A stretch of DNA of 64,000 nucleotides from Azohydromonas caseinilytica (lineage in GTDB: Bacteria > Pseudomonadota > Gammaproteobacteria > Burkholderiales > Burkholderiaceae_C), in assembly GCF_012927045.1 (NCBI RefSeq), contig NZ_JABBFW010000028.1, positions 1 to 64,000 on the forward strand. Reading direction: 5' to 3'. A program made the translations under genes and the position numbers. Below, one piece after another: positions 41,719-52,582 of this stretch. How positions within the stretch are numbered: position 1 is the stretch's first letter; each line of letters begins with the position of its first letter. The notes under the pieces were generated by a model that was not told the origin of the DNA, made no database searches, and was given only the letters and a program-made list of their open reading frames with translations.

Positions 41719-44547
41719 TCACGCCGAGAGAAGCGGCTCCCTGCAGCCTTGCGCCACCCGCTCGCGCGCGGCATCGCGCAGGCGCAGCAGGCTCTCCCAG
41801 GTCTGGCCGTCCGCCAGCAGCGGCTCGTGGAGCGTCACCTCGACCGCGCCGGCCCGGGGCCACCAGGAGCCGTCACGCAGCACCGAGCGCGTGCCTGTGA
41901 GGCTGGTCGGGACGACGCCCAGGCCGGACTGCGCCGCAACGGCGAAGGCGCCCAGGTGGAAGGGCTGGAGCCCCGGCGCCCGGCCGAGCGTGCCCTCGGG
42001 GAAGAACACCAGCGACTCGCCGTCCCGGGCGGCCCGGGCCAGCTGCCTGGTGTCCTCGACGCCGGCGCGACTGTCATCGCGGGTGACGAAGCGCACCCCC
42101 ATGCGTGCGAGCACCCAGCCGAGCGCAAGGTGCCGGCGCAGCTCCCGCTTCGCCACGAGGCAGGCCTGGGCCGGCAGCACCGCCGTCAGCACCAGCCAGT
42201 CCAGGTAGCTGGCATGGTTGCTCACGAAGATCCACGGCCCGCTGCCTTCGGGTACGGCGCCGCGAACCCGCAAGGGCAGCCCCCCGGCGCGCAGCACCGC
42301 GCGCGCGAGGGCCCGGGCCAGGTGCTTGCGCCGCCTTCGGCCGGGCAGCAGCGCTGCGAGTGCGCCCAAGCCGGCGCCAATGCCGAAGGCCGCCCAGGCC
42401 CGGGCGCCGAACAGCGCGGCCGCGGCCCGCCGGCCCCGCTCGCGCAGCCGCCGCAACAGCGCCTCGCCCCAGAGCCTTGCCAACTGCCCAGCCACGGCAG
42501 ACTGCGGCTGGTCGAGCAGGCCGCGCTCATACAGGTCGCGGCAGGCCGCGCGCCGGATCTTGCCGCTGGAGGTCTTGAGCACGGCATGCGGGCCCGCCAG
42601 CACGATCTCATCGGCCGGCAGGCCCAGGCAGTCGAGCGACAGCCGGGCGATGCGCTGGCGCAGCGCCGCGCGGGCTTCGGGCTCGCCGGCGCGGGTTTCG
42701 GCCACCACCACGATCCGCTCCGTACCGGTGGCGGGATCGGGGGCGCCGAAGACGGCCACGCAACCGCGCCGGATGCCGGGCAGCGCGCTCACCGCCGCTT
42801 CCAGGTCGTAGGGATGCAGGTTGTGTCCGCCGCGGATGATCAGGTCCTTGACACGGCTGGTGAGGAAGAGCTCGCCATCGGCCACATAGCCGAGGTCGCC
42901 TGAATCCAGCCAGCCGTCATGGAACAGCGCGCCGGTGGCGGCCGGGTTGCCGAAGTAGCCGGCGGTCGCCGACGGCCCCCGGAACTCGATGCGCCCTTCC
43001 CGCCGGTCGGCCACCTCGGCGCCCTGCCCGTCCACCACGCGCAGCTCATGGCCGGGCAAGGGCATGCCGCAGCCGACCACGCGCAGCGCCCCCGGCTGCC
43101 CGGCGGCGACCGGCGCGGCACGGCCCTGGCACTGCAGCGTGAGCCGGTCGATGCCGTCGATCCGCGCGCCCCGCCCCGGCGGCGGGAAGGCCAGCCCGAC
43201 GCCGCACTCGGCCAGGCCGTACACCGGCAGCATCGCCCTGGCGTCGAAACCAAAGGGACGCAGGCGCTGCGCGAAGCGCTCCAGCGTGGCCGCCTGCACC
43301 GGCTCGGCCCCGTTGAGTGCCGCCCGCCAGCAGCGCAGGTCCAGGCCCTGCAGCTCCGCGTCAGGCACCTTGGTGGCCAGGACCTCGTAGGCGAAATTGG
43401 GCGCCGCCGACAGCGTCGCCCGGTGGTCGCTGATCGCCTTGAGCCAGCGCGAAGGGCGGCCGAGGAAGGCTTGCGGCGGCATCAGGATCAGCGGCACGCC
43501 ATGGTAGAGACAGCCCAGCCAGGCGCCGATCAGCCCCATGTCGTGGTAGAGCGGCAACCAGCTCACGAGCAGGTCGCCCGCGCCGACCTGGAGCGCCTGC
43601 CCCATGGCGCGGATGTTGGCCAGCAGGTTCGCATGCGTGAGCACGACGCCCTTGGGCTGCCCGGTGCTGCCGGACGTGTACTGGATCAGCGCACAGTCCG
43701 CGCCCGACAGCGCCACCGGTTCGTGCCGGCCGCCCATGGCGCGCAGCCGCTCGGGCGTGAGCACCGCGCGCAACCGCGGCACGCCGGCGCGCAGCAGCCG
43801 CGCCGCGGCCAGCGCCTGGCGGTCGCTGATCAGCAGCACGGCGCCGGCATTGGACAGGATGTGAAGCTGACGGCGCAGGTGGTCCTCGATCCGCGCACTG
43901 CCCAGCGGCGGGTAGATCGGCACCGGGATGCCGCCCGCGAGCAGGATGCCCATGAACGCCTGCAGGAACTCCAGGCTGGTGGGCAGCATCAGCGCCACCG
44001 CTTCGCCCCGCACCGGACCGAGCCGTTGCAGCGCCCCGGCCATGTCCCGGGCACCGGCCAGCAGCTCGGCATGGGTGAGCGTTTCGGCCGCCCGGCTGCC
44101 GTAGAGCAGCAGCACATGGCGGCGCGCTCCCGCCTTGTCGGCGTGCCACTGGAGCACTTCGGCGAGCGTCCGCGCGTGCCGTGGAAGCGCCCGGACCTCC
44201 GGTTCGGCCACCGGCATGTCCGCCACCGATGGCGCCCGCTCCACGACGTCTGCGGGCGGCGCGGCAGCCAGGATGTGCAGCAGCTCGCGCGGCGTGCGGG
44301 CCGCCTGCACCTGGGCTTCGGGCAGGCGCACGCCGAAGCTCTGCTCCAGGCGCAGCATGAGCTCCATGCGCGCCAGGCTGTCGATGCCCAGCGCCTGCTG
44401 CAGGTCGTCGTCCAGTGCGGGTGCGGGCGCATGGCCGCCGTGCAGCTCGCGCATCAGCGAGCCGATCACCGCCATCAACCGGGCCGGCGTGACGCCGGGC
44501 CGCTGCAGCGCGGGCGCACCGATGCCGGGCTCCAGGGATGGCTCCAT
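41719..44547 (-). CDS. ACP - fatty-acyl-AMP ligase - acyltransferase fusion
   Basis: A 942-residue three-domain protein. Residues about 15-95 are an acyl-carrier domain with phosphopantetheine site LGIDSLARMEL. Residues about 120-650 are an adenylating enzyme with IQYTSGSTGQPKGVVLTHAN, SWLPLYHDMGLIG (the FAAL/FACL signature), YGLAECG, and C-terminal KTSSGKIRR. Residues about 720-920 are a PlsC-like 1-acylglycerol-phosphate acyltransferase with NHASYLDWLV and FPEGTLGR. It would activate a fatty acid as acyl-AMP, load its own ACP and pass it to a lipid acceptor. ATG 44547 is chosen because the predicted promoter from the box at 44600 overlaps the more upstream ATG at 44574. Confidence 0.9.
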   Translation of the reverse strand: MEPSLEPGIGAPALQRPGVTPARLMAVIGSLMRELHGGHAPAPALDDDLQQALGIDSLARMELMLRLEQSFGVRLPEAQVQAARTPRELLHILAAAPPADVVERAPSVADMPVAEPEVRALPRHARTLAEVLQWHADKAGARRHVLLLYGSRAAETLTHAELLAGARDMAGALQRLGPVRGEAVALMLPTSLEFLQAFMGILLAGGIPVPIYPPLGSARIEDHLRRQLHILSNAGAVLLISDRQALAAARLLRAGVPRLRAVLTPERLRAMGGRHEPVALSGADCALIQYTSGSTGQPKGVVLTHANLLANIRAMGQALQVGAGDLLVSWLPLYHDMGLIGAWLGCLYHGVPLILMPPQAFLGRPSRWLKAISDHRATLSAAPNFAYEVLATKVPDAELQGLDLRCWRAALNGAEPVQAATLERFAQRLRPFGFDARAMLPVYGLAECGVGLAFPPPGRGARIDGIDRLTLQCQGRAAPVAAGQPGALRVVGCGMPLPGHELRVVDGQGAEVADRREGRIEFRGPSATAGYFGNPAATGALFHDGWLDSGDLGYVADGELFLTSRVKDLIIRGGHNLHPYDLEAAVSALPGIRRGCVAVFGAPDPATGTERIVVVAETRAGEPEARAALRQRIARLSLDCLGLPADEIVLAGPHAVLKTSSGKIRRAACRDLYERGLLDQPQSAVAGQLARLWGEALLRRLRERGRRAAAALFGARAWAAFGIGAGLGALAALLPGRRRRKHLARALARAVLRAGGLPLRVRGAVPEGSGPWIFVSNHASYLDWLVLTAVLPAQACLVAKRELRRHLALGWVLARMGVRFVTRDDSRAGVEDTRQLARAARDGESLVFFPEGTLGRAPGLQPFHLGAFAVAAQSGLGVVPTSLTGTRSVLRDGSWWPRAGAVEVTLHEPLLADGQTWESLLRLRDAARERVAQGCREPLLSA

Positions 44548-44599
44548 GCTGACCCCCATACGTGGCTCGCGCACCGTAATGCGCTGCCGGCGCGGTCAC

Positions 44600-44613
44600 T
44601 TGCGCTGGCGCAA
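44600..44613 (-). promoter_or_regulatory. FixK/FNR-type box 4 (for the FAAL fusion gene)
   Basis: TTGCG-CTGG-CGCAA, part of the palindrome CTTGCGCTGGCGCAAG. On the minus strand a -10 TACGGT lies at 44578-44573, giving a transcription start near 44566. Confidence 0.7.
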
Positions 44614-44648
44614 GCCAGGGCGCGCCGCTGCGGCCGGCGCCTCGCGGC

Positions 44649-44662
44649 TTGCGTTTCGTCAA
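44649..44662 (+). promoter_or_regulatory. FixK/FNR-type box 5 (for the USP gene)
   Basis: TTGCG-TTTC-GTCAA with -10-like GAACAT at 44684 ahead of the truncated universal stress protein gene. Confidence 0.65.
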
Positions 44663-44730
44663 GCACCTCGGCATGGCGGGGTCGAACATGCCTCCTGTGC
44701 GGCCCTGGAGGGCCGCTGTGGAGGTACGGC

Positions 44731-44922
44731 ATGTACTCGCGAATCCTGGTTCCCACCGACGGCAGCGCCACCGCCACGCAAGGCCTGAGCGAGGCCATCA
44801 CGCTGGCCCGGGACCTGAAGTCGACGCTGGTCCTGCTCTACGTGGTCAACGAATACCCACTGATGATGGAGATGGCTGCGGCCATCAACTACGCCGACCA
44901 CGGTGACACGTTCGCGAGTTGA
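44731..44922 (+). pseudogene. Truncated universal stress protein (UspA family)
   Basis: 63 residues: MYSRILVPTDGSATATQGLS, LKSTLVLLYVVNEYPLMMEM, then a stop at 44920 where a full UspA has about 80-90 more residues, including the nucleotide-binding GxxGxxG motif. The intact paralogue at 52583 is very similar over the same stretch. The gene keeps its FixK-type promoter and its stop codon overlaps the next box, so a deletion joined it to the acs promoter. It may still make a short peptide. Confidence 0.75.
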
Positions 44923-44932
44923 CGCAACGCAA
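44919..44932 (+). promoter_or_regulatory. FixK/FNR-type box 6 (for the acs operon)
   Basis: TTGAC-GCAA-CGCAA with -10 TAGTCT at 44954-44959. Predicted transcription start near 44966, which coincides with an in-frame GTG codon, suggesting a leaderless mRNA. Confidence 0.7.
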
Positions 44933-44959
44933 GCCGGGCTCTTTAGCGCTTCCTAGTCT

Positions 44960-46716
<1,757 letters not shown>

Positions 46717-46720
<4 letters not shown>

Positions 46721-47706
46721 ACGTCACGCATGACGAGGCCCGCCGGCTGCTGTGGCAGATGGTGCGCATCCGCCGCTTCGAGGAGAGCTGCGCCGAGCTG
46801 TACGGCGCGGGCAAGATCCGCGGCTTCCTGCACCTGTACATCGGCGAGGAGGCCATCGCCGCCGCCGCGCTGCCGCAGCTGCGCGACGACGACAGCGTGC
46901 TGGCCACGTACCGCGAGCATGGCCACGCCCTGGCCCGCGGCGTGCCCATGCGCGCCGTGATGGCCGAGATGTACGGCCGCCGCGAGGGCTGCAGCCATGG
47001 CCGCGGCGGCTCCATGCACCTGTTCGACGCGGGCCGGCGCTTCTTCGGCGGCAATGCCATCGTCGGCGGTGCGCTGCCGATGCTGGTGGGCTTCGCGCTG
47101 GCCGAGTCGCTGCGCGGCAGCGACCGCATCGCCGCCGCCTTCTTCGGCGAGGGCGCGGTGGCCGAGGGCGAGTTCCACGAGTCGGCCAACCTGGCGGCGC
47201 TGTGGAAGCTGCCGGCGCTGTTCGTGTGCGAGAACAACTACTACGCCATGGGCACCGCGCTGGAACGCTCCGAGGCGGACACCGACCTGTGCGAGAAGGC
47301 GCGCAGCTACCGCCTGCACGCGGTGTCGGCCGACGGCATGGACGTGCTGGCCGTGCGCGACACGATGCGCGAGGCGGTGCGGCGGGTGCGCGCCGGCGAG
47401 GGCCCGGCGTTCGTGGAGCTGCGCACCTACCGCTTCCGCGCGCACTCCATGTTCGATCCCGAGCTCTACCGCGGCAAGGACGAGGTGGCACGCTGGCGCG
47501 AGCGCTGTCCCATCGAGACGTTCACGCGCGCCGCCCGCGCGGCCCGGCTGCTCGACGACGCCGACGTACAGGCCATCGAGCGCGAGGTGGCGGTCGAACT
47601 CGCCGACGCCGTGGCCTTCGCCGAGGCGGGCAGCTGGGAGCCGGTGTCGTCGCTGACCCGCGACGTCTATGCCCGCGACGTCGCGCCATCCCTGGAGGCG
47701 CCATGA
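46717..47706 (+). CDS. 2-oxoacid/acetoin dehydrogenase E1 component, alpha subunit
   Basis: A 329-residue thiamine-diphosphate enzyme subunit. [12 protein letters not shown] (AcoA/PdhA type), [20 protein letters not shown] with [10 protein letters not shown] form the ThDP/Mg motif (GDG replaced by GEG), and [15 protein letters not shown] the phosphorylation-loop region. With the beta subunit at 48206 it would decarboxylate pyruvate, acetoin or a related ketone. ATGA overlap with acs. A flavodoxin gene is unusually inserted between the two E1 subunits. Confidence 0.88.
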
Positions 47707-48209
47707 GCCGCATCCTCGTTGCCTATTACACGCGCACCGGCTGCACCGGGCGCGTCGCCACGCGGCTGGCCGAAGCGCTCGATGCGCAGCTGCTGCAGAT
47801 CGAGGAGACGCGCTCGCGCCTGGGGCCGCTGGGCTACATGCGCTGCTGCTACGAGGCCGTGCGCCGCCGCGTGCCGAGCATCGAGCCCGTCGGCATCGAC
47901 CCGGGCCGTTTCGAGCTGCTCGTCATCGGCACGCCGATCTGGTGCTGGCACCTGTCCTCACCGGTGCGGGCCTTTGCACGGCGCGAGGGCCGCGCCGCCA
48001 GGCGCGTGGCCTTCTTCTGCACCATGGGCGGCGCCGGCTACACGGGGGCCTTCGACGAGCTCCGGACGCTGCTGGGGCAGGAGCCGGTGGCCACGCTGGC
48101 GCTGACCGACGCCGAGATCGACAACGCCGCCGGCACGGCCAGGATCGAGCGCTTCGTGCAGGCCCTGCGCCACGAGGCGCTGCCCGAGCTCCACGGGAAG
48201 CTCGCATGA
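47703..48209 (+). CDS. Flavodoxin-family protein
   Basis: A 168-residue protein. [20 protein letters not shown] is the FMN phosphate loop of flavodoxin-fold proteins, [20 protein letters not shown] the second FMN loop, [10 protein letters not shown] the third. It resembles NAD(P)H:quinone reductase/flavodoxin-like proteins. It may carry electrons for the oxoacid dehydrogenase, in place of the missing E3 (speculative). ATGA overlaps at both ends. Confidence 0.85.
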   Translation: MSRILVAYYTRTGCTGRVATRLAEALDAQLLQIEETRSRLGPLGYMRCCYEAVRRRVPSIEPVGIDPGRFELLVIGTPIWCWHLSSPVRAFARREGRAARRVAFFCTMGGAGYTGAFDELRTLLGQEPVATLALTDAEIDNAAGTARIERFVQALRHEALPELHGKLA

Positions 48210-49186
48210 CGCTGAGCACCTACCGCGAGGCGCTGCGCAGCGGCCTGCGCGAGGCCTTGCGGCGCGACGAGTGCGTGTTCCTGATGGGCGAGGACGTGGG
48301 CCGCTACGGCGGCACCTACGCGGTCAGCCAGGGGCTGCTGGCGGAGTTCGGCGAGCGCCGCGTCCGCGATGCGCCGCTGTCGGAGTCGGCCTTCGTGGGC
48401 GCGGGCATCGGTGCGGCGCTCAACGGGTTGCGCCCCATCGTCGAGGTGATGACGGTGAACTTCAGCCTGCTGGCGCTGGACCAGATCATCAACAACGCCG
48501 CCACGCTGCGCCACATGTCGGGCGGGCAGCTCAACGTGCCGGTGGTGATCCGCATGACCACCGGCGCGGGCCGCCAGCTCGCCGCCCAGCACTCGCACAG
48601 CCTGGAGGTGTTCTATGCCCATGTGCCGGGGTTGCGCGTGGTGGCGCCGGCCACGCTGGAGGACGCGCGCGGCATGCTGCTGGCCGCGCTGGACGATCCG
48701 GACCCGGTGATCATCTTCGAGCATGCGCTGCTGCTGCCGATGCAGGCGGAGCTGGCCGAGGACGCGGGTGCGGTGGACCTGGACCATGCCGCCATCCGGC
48801 GCCCCGGCACCGACCTCAGCCTGGTGACCTACGGCGGCTCGCTGCACAAGTGCCTGGCCGCGGCCGAGCAGCTGGCAGCCGAGGGTATCGACGCCGAGGT
48901 GCTGGACCTGCGCAGCCTGCGCCCGCTGGACGTGGCGGCCATCGCCGCGAGCGTGCGGCGCACGCGGCGCGTGCTGGTCGTGGACGAGGGCTGGAAGACC
49001 TGCAGCCTGGCCGCGGAGATCATGGCCACCGTCGTCGAGCAGGCCTTCTACGAGCTGGACGCGCCGCCGGCACGCGTGTGCAGCGCCGAGGTGCCGATGC
49101 CCTATCCCAAGCACCTGGAGGACGCCGCGCTGCCGCAGAGCGCCGGCATCGTGGCCGCGGCCCGGGGAGTGATAGGCCGTGTTTGA
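48206..49186 (+). CDS. 2-oxoacid/acetoin dehydrogenase E1 component, beta subunit
   Basis: A 326-residue transketolase-like subunit: [40 protein letters not shown] (conserved Glu region), [20 protein letters not shown], and [14 protein letters not shown]. Family: PdhB/AcoB. It pairs with the E1 alpha at 46717. Starts at ATG 48206 overlapping the flavodoxin stop; ends with an 8-base overlap with the E2 start. Confidence 0.9.
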   Translation: MTLSTYREALRSGLREALRRDECVFLMGEDVGRYGGTYAVSQGLLAEFGERRVRDAPLSESAFVGAGIGAALNGLRPIVEVMTVNFSLLALDQIINNAATLRHMSGGQLNVPVVIRMTTGAGRQLAAQHSHSLEVFYAHVPGLRVVAPATLEDARGMLLAALDDPDPVIIFEHALLLPMQAELAEDAGAVDLDHAAIRRPGTDLSLVTYGGSLHKCLAAAEQLAAEGIDAEVLDLRSLRPLDVAAIAASVRRTRRVLVVDEGWKTCSLAAEIMATVVEQAFYELDAPPARVCSAEVPMPYPKHLEDAALPQSAGIVAAARGVIGRV

Positions 49187-50357
49187 GCTGCGCATGCCCT
49201 CCTTCGGCGCCGACATGGACGACGGCGTGCTGGTGCAGTGGCGCATGGAGCCCGGCCAGGCGGTCAGGCGCGGCGAGGTCGTGGCGGTGGTGGAAACCCA
49301 GAAGGGCGCCATCGACGTGGAGGTGTGGCAGGACGGCACCGCGGCGCGGCTGGTGGCCCAGCCCGGTCAGCGCCTGCCCGTGGGCGACGTGCTGGCCGTC
49401 CTGGCCTCGCCCGATGAGGCGTGGCAGGGCGTGGCGGCCCGGGCCGCCGAGGCCGCGGCGGCGCCCGGGCCGCCGCGGCCGGCTGCTGCTCCGACGCCGG
49501 TTTCCGCTCCGGTCCCTGCTCCGGCGCCCGCTCTTGCCGCGGCGCCAGCGCGCGTGTCGCCCGCGGCCCGCAAGCGCGCGGCCGAGCTGGGCCTCGACCT
49601 TGGAAAGCTCGTGCCGGCGCAGCCGGGCGCGCCGATCTCGCTGGCCGACGTGGAGCGCGCGGCCGCGGCGGCGGCGCCGGTCGATGCGGCCGCCGCGATG
49701 CGCGCCGCCATCGCCGCCGCGATGACGCGCTCCAAGCGCGAGATCCCCCACTACTACCTGGGCTGCGAGCTGAGCGTGGAGGCCGCGCACCGGTGGCTGG
49801 AGGACTTCAACGCGCAACGGCCGATCACGGAGCGCGTGCTGTTCGCGGCGCTGGCGCTGCGGGCCGTGGCCCTGGCGCTGCGCGAGGCGCCGGCCCTGAA
49901 CGGCCGCTTCCAGGCCGGTCGCTTCGAGCCCGCGCCGGCCATCCATCTGGGCGTGGTCACCGCCTTGCGCGGTGGCGGCCTGGTGGTGCCCACCGTGCAC
50001 GACGCGGACCGGCTGGCGCTGCCGCAGCTCATGGCCGCGCTGCGCGAGGTGCTGTCCCGCGCGCGCGGGGGACGGCTGCGCAGCTCGGACCTGGCGGACT
50101 CCACCATCACCGTGAGCAACCTCGGCGACCTGGGCGTGGACACGGTGTACGGCGTGATCTATCCGCCCCAGGTGGCGCTGGTGGGCCTGGGCCGTGTGCA
50201 GCGCCGCCCGGTGGTGCGCGAGGACGGCATCATCGCCGCCGAGCGCACCCTGAACGTGACGCTGTCGGCCGACCACCGCGCCAGCGACGCCCTGGCGGGT
50301 GCCGGCTTCCTGGCGGCGCTGCGCGAGCGGCTGGCGCATCCGGAGACGACACCATGA
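49179..50357 (+). CDS. Dihydrolipoamide acyltransferase (E2) of the oxoacid dehydrogenase
   Basis: A 392-residue protein from GTG 49179. Lipoyl domain 1-78 with lipoyl-Lys 42 (ETQKGAID), Ala/Pro linker to about 125, E3-binding domain about 125-160 ([19 protein letters not shown]), then the catalytic domain with [14 protein letters not shown] and [20 protein letters not shown]. The usual active-site DHRxxDG reads DHRASDA, so His and Asp remain but Gly is Ala. An E3-binding domain is present although no lpd gene lies in the operon, so a housekeeping E3 would be recruited. Confidence 0.9.
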   Translation: MFELRMPSFGADMDDGVLVQWRMEPGQAVRRGEVVAVVETQKGAIDVEVWQDGTAARLVAQPGQRLPVGDVLAVLASPDEAWQGVAARAAEAAAAPGPPRPAAAPTPVSAPVPAPAPALAAAPARVSPAARKRAAELGLDLGKLVPAQPGAPISLADVERAAAAAAPVDAAAAMRAAIAAAMTRSKREIPHYYLGCELSVEAAHRWLEDFNAQRPITERVLFAALALRAVALALREAPALNGRFQAGRFEPAPAIHLGVVTALRGGGLVVPTVHDADRLALPQLMAALREVLSRARGGRLRSSDLADSTITVSNLGDLGVDTVYGVIYPPQVALVGLGRVQRRPVVREDGIIAAERTLNVTLSADHRASDALAGAGFLAALRERLAHPETTP

Positions 50358-50620
50358 CGGCAGACCCATCCGCCTTGCAGGAGCGCATACGCGACGCGAT
50401 CGTCGCCACCGTGCGCACGGTGGCGCCCGAGGCCGATTTCGGCGCGCTCAACCCCGAGCGTGCGCTGCGCGAGGAGCTGGACCTGGACTCCTTCGACTTC
50501 CTCAACGTGCTGATCGAGCTGCATGCGCGGCTCGGCGTCGAGGTGCCGGAGGCCGACTACGCACGCATCACCACGCTCAACGCCCTGAGTGCCTACCTGC
50601 GGCAGCGCCTGCAGGGCTGA
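50354..50620 (+). CDS. Acyl carrier protein
   Basis: An 88-residue protein with LREELDLDSFDFLNVLIEL: the Ser in DLDSF is the phosphopantetheine site. FNVPEADY-like VEVPEADYARITTLNALSAYL matches ACP helices III-IV. It is the last gene of the acs-E1-E2 unit (ATGA overlap), which is unexpected for an oxoacid dehydrogenase and suggests the acyl group is delivered to ACP-dependent chemistry such as the divergent FAAL fusion. Confidence 0.88.
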   Translation: MTADPSALQERIRDAIVATVRTVAPEADFGALNPERALREELDLDSFDFLNVLIELHARLGVEVPEADYARITTLNALSAYLRQRLQG

Positions 50621-50676
50621 GTGCCGGGCCGGCCACGCGTTGCCGCCGCGACGGCGCCTTCGCCTCGGAGAACGCC

Positions 50677-50913
50677 ATGTCCTCAACCATGCCCTTCGTG
50701 CCTGCCGCCGCCCACTGGGGATGGCAGGCGGAGGCCCACGGCCGCGTCGACGACCCTGCGGAAACGGCGGCCTCCCGCGCGGGCGGGCGCGGCACCGCCC
50801 GGCCGGGTCAGGCCTTTCACTGGCGGCCGTTCCTGCGCCGGCATCTGGTGGCCCTCACCATGCTGGTCTCGATCCTGGCCGCGCTCGTGACCCTGACGGC
50901 CTGGGCCGGATGA
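50677..50913 (+). CDS. Small single-pass membrane protein of unknown function
   Basis: A 78-residue protein with a Gly/Arg-rich N-terminal half and one C-terminal membrane helix (HLVALTMLVSILAALVTLTA). No family recognised. CGGAGAACGCC before ATG 50677 includes a modest ribosome-binding site. It is 56 bases after the ACP gene and may belong to the same transcript. Confidence 0.5.
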   Translation: MSSTMPFVPAAAHWGWQAEAHGRVDDPAETAASRAGGRGTARPGQAFHWRPFLRRHLVALTMLVSILAALVTLTAWAG

Positions 50914-50961
50914 GGCGTGCCGATGGGGCTGTTTCCGGGCTTCGCCCAATCCGGCCGAGGT

Positions 50962-51408
50962 TCAGCCGGCGGCGAGGCTGGCCAGGCGGCGTTCCAGTTC
51001 CGCCGCACCGCAGGCGCTCAGGTCCACATCGACGCTGGCGCGCAGCACCTGCCGGGTGGGCTCGTCGAGGGCCGCGCGCAGTTCGCCCAGGAAGGGACTG
51101 CTGGCGCAGATGGTCAACGCGGTGCATCGGCCCGTGCGCACGCCTTCGGAGAGGCGCAGGGCGATCTCCTGGGCGAAGCGCTGGTGTTCCTTGCGCCGCG
51201 GATCGGTGCGCGGCGCGAAGCTCACGCCGCCGCCGTGATGCTGGTCAGCGTTCTCGTGGCCGGCATGGTCGCTGCTCAGGTCACTGGTACGCAGCCGGCT
51301 TTCGGCATGCTCCAGGGTTTGCATTTCCTTCAGCGCTTCGTCCGGGGCATCACGCCCATACAGGCGGGCCCGCGAGGCGTTGGCGGTCAGTATCCATTCG
51401 TGCTTCAT
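50962..51408 (-). CDS. Host-attachment-family protein (Host_attach)
   Basis: A 148-residue protein: KHEWILTANASRARLYGRD, then DPRRKEHQRFAQEIALRLSE and SPFLGELRAALDEPTRQVL are the marks of the AtsE/host-attachment family, whose fold resembles eRF1-like RNA-binding domains. The true biochemical role is unknown; it occurs often in lxa-like stress islands. ATG 51408 has GAGGACTCTTC upstream (ribosome-binding site GGAGGA). Confidence 0.85.
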   Translation of the reverse strand: MKHEWILTANASRARLYGRDAPDEALKEMQTLEHAESRLRTSDLSSDHAGHENADQHHGGGVSFAPRTDPRRKEHQRFAQEIALRLSEGVRTGRCTALTICASSPFLGELRAALDEPTRQVLRASVDVDLSACGAAELERRLASLAAG

Positions 51409-51446
51409 GAAGAGTCCTCCACGATGGTGTGGCGTCCACGCCGCGT

Positions 51447-51741
51447 TCACCGCGCCGGCAGGCCCACCGTCTGGGCCAGGGTGATGCGCTGGGTCGGCCC
51501 GAGACCCAGCCGGGCCGCCAGGGTGCGCCGGTCCACCAGGCCGCGCACCACGGTACCCAGGCCCGCCGCCGCGCAATACAGGTAGACGTTCTGCGCGATG
51601 AACCCGGCATCGGCGCCGGCCAGGAACGGCTGCTCATCGACACTGCCGCGTGCTGTGGCGCCGCATGAGTGCGCCTTCCAGCGTGGCCGGGGGCGGGGGC
51701 AAGACGACGTCGCCTTCGAGGGCCGGGGAAGTGCTTGTCAT
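51447..51741 (-). pseudogene. Internally deleted nitroreductase / SagB-type oxidoreductase
   Basis: From ATG 51741: MTSTSPALEGDVVLPPPPAT, LEGALMRRHSTRQ (the RRSTR start motif), then a stop in the original frame, and in the next frame DEQPFLAGADAGFIAQNVYL and GLGTVVRGLVDRRTLAARLG with LAQTVGLPAR, the C-terminus. The FMN-binding core of about 110 residues has been removed. Not functional. Confidence 0.7.
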
Positions 51742-51850
51742 CACAGGCTCCCGCAGGTTCGAGCCCACTGGTCTTCCGGGATGGCCTTGCGCCGCCGGCG
51801 GCCGGCACGCAAGTGCGGCCGCGGGCCGTGTCGCCGCTGCCGCGCCGGGC

Positions 51851-52276
51851 TCACTGAACCGCGATGCGCCGCCGGCTGGTCTGCTCGCGCTTGGGCAGCG
51901 TGAGCTTGAGCACGCCGTCCTCGAGCCTGGCCGCGACGCCGGCCTCGTCGATGTCGTGCGCCAGCGTGAAGCTGCGAGAGGCGCTGCCGCGGTAGGTCTC
52001 GCGCATGAGCACGCGCGCCTTGTCCTTCGGGTCCTTCTCCTCGACGTCCTTGCGGATTTCGGCATAGATGGACACGCGGTTGCCGTCGACTTCCACGCGG
52101 ATGTCCTCCTTCTTCACGCCCGGCAGGTCGGCGCGCACGGTGTAGCTCTTGTCGCTTTCGTCCAGGTCCAGCCGGATGTCGCCCATGGGCTCCACGCCTT
52201 GCGCCAGGGGCTGCAGCATGCGGCGGAACTCGGAGAACAGGTCATCGAAGCGCGACAGCGGGGTCAGGGCATTCAT
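51851..52276 (-). CDS. Small heat-shock protein Hsp20
   Basis: A 141-residue alpha-crystallin protein: N-terminal arm, the crystallin domain about residues 35-130 ([53 protein letters not shown]) and C-terminal extension ending TSRRRIAVQ (the I-x-V-type anchor). It holds unfolding proteins for ATP-dependent chaperones. It is divergent from the USP at 52583 with a FixK box for each direction. Confidence 0.92.
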   Translation of the reverse strand: MNALTPLSRFDDLFSEFRRMLQPLAQGVEPMGDIRLDLDESDKSYTVRADLPGVKKEDIRVEVDGNRVSIYAEIRKDVEEKDPKDKARVLMRETYRGSASRSFTLAHDIDEAGVAARLEDGVLKLTLPKREQTSRRRIAVQ

Positions 52277-52407
52277 AGAGCACTCCTTCGGTCATGAGCC
52301 GTGTTGGCGTTACTGACGCAACGGCCAGGTCCAGGCGGTGCCGGCAGCCGTTGCCTCTGCCGGCGCCCAAAGGCAAGCGGAATTTAGACCCGGCGGGACA
52401 CCGCTCC

Positions 52408-52421
52408 TTGCGCGATATCAA
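52408..52421 (-). promoter_or_regulatory. FixK/FNR-type box 7 (for Hsp20)
   Basis: TTGCG-CGAT-ATCAA. On the minus strand a -10 TAAATT lies at 52386-52381. Confidence 0.7.
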
Positions 52422-52500
52422 CTCCGCAGATTCGCGTTCAACCGTGGCCGCCATGCAGGCGGCACCGGGACGGCCACTGCGCCAACGACAGCAGCAAAAC

Positions 52501-52514
52501 TTGCGATTTCGCAA
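52501..52514 (+). promoter_or_regulatory. FixK/FNR-type box 8 (for USP)
   Basis: TTGCG-ATTT-CGCAA, centre of the palindrome CTTGCGATTTCGCAAG; -10-like CAACAT at 52536. Predicted start near 52549, 34 bases before the ATG. Confidence 0.75.
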
Positions 52515-52582
52515 GCCTCGCGGGCCACCGGCGACCAACATGGCAGGCGTTGGCCGCTCATGCGGCCCGGTTGGGAGTGGTG

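Larger units (their letters stand above)
52277..52560. repeat. Duplicated divergent promoter region, copy A
   Basis: The region between Hsp20 and USP is similar in layout and words to 60097-60310, between the Hsp20 remnant and GroEL: CTCCTTCGGTCATG near the chaperone start, AGCCGTTGCC, a box TTGCG-N4-ATCAA, and CTTGCGATTTCGCAAGCC. It shows segmental duplication of a promoter unit. Confidence 0.65.

Noticed and set aside
51742-51850. TTGCG...CGCAAG palindrome near the broken nitroreductase
   Set aside because: The spacing between halves is far larger than 4 bases, so it does not fit the box family. It looks like a chance GC-rich inverted repeat.
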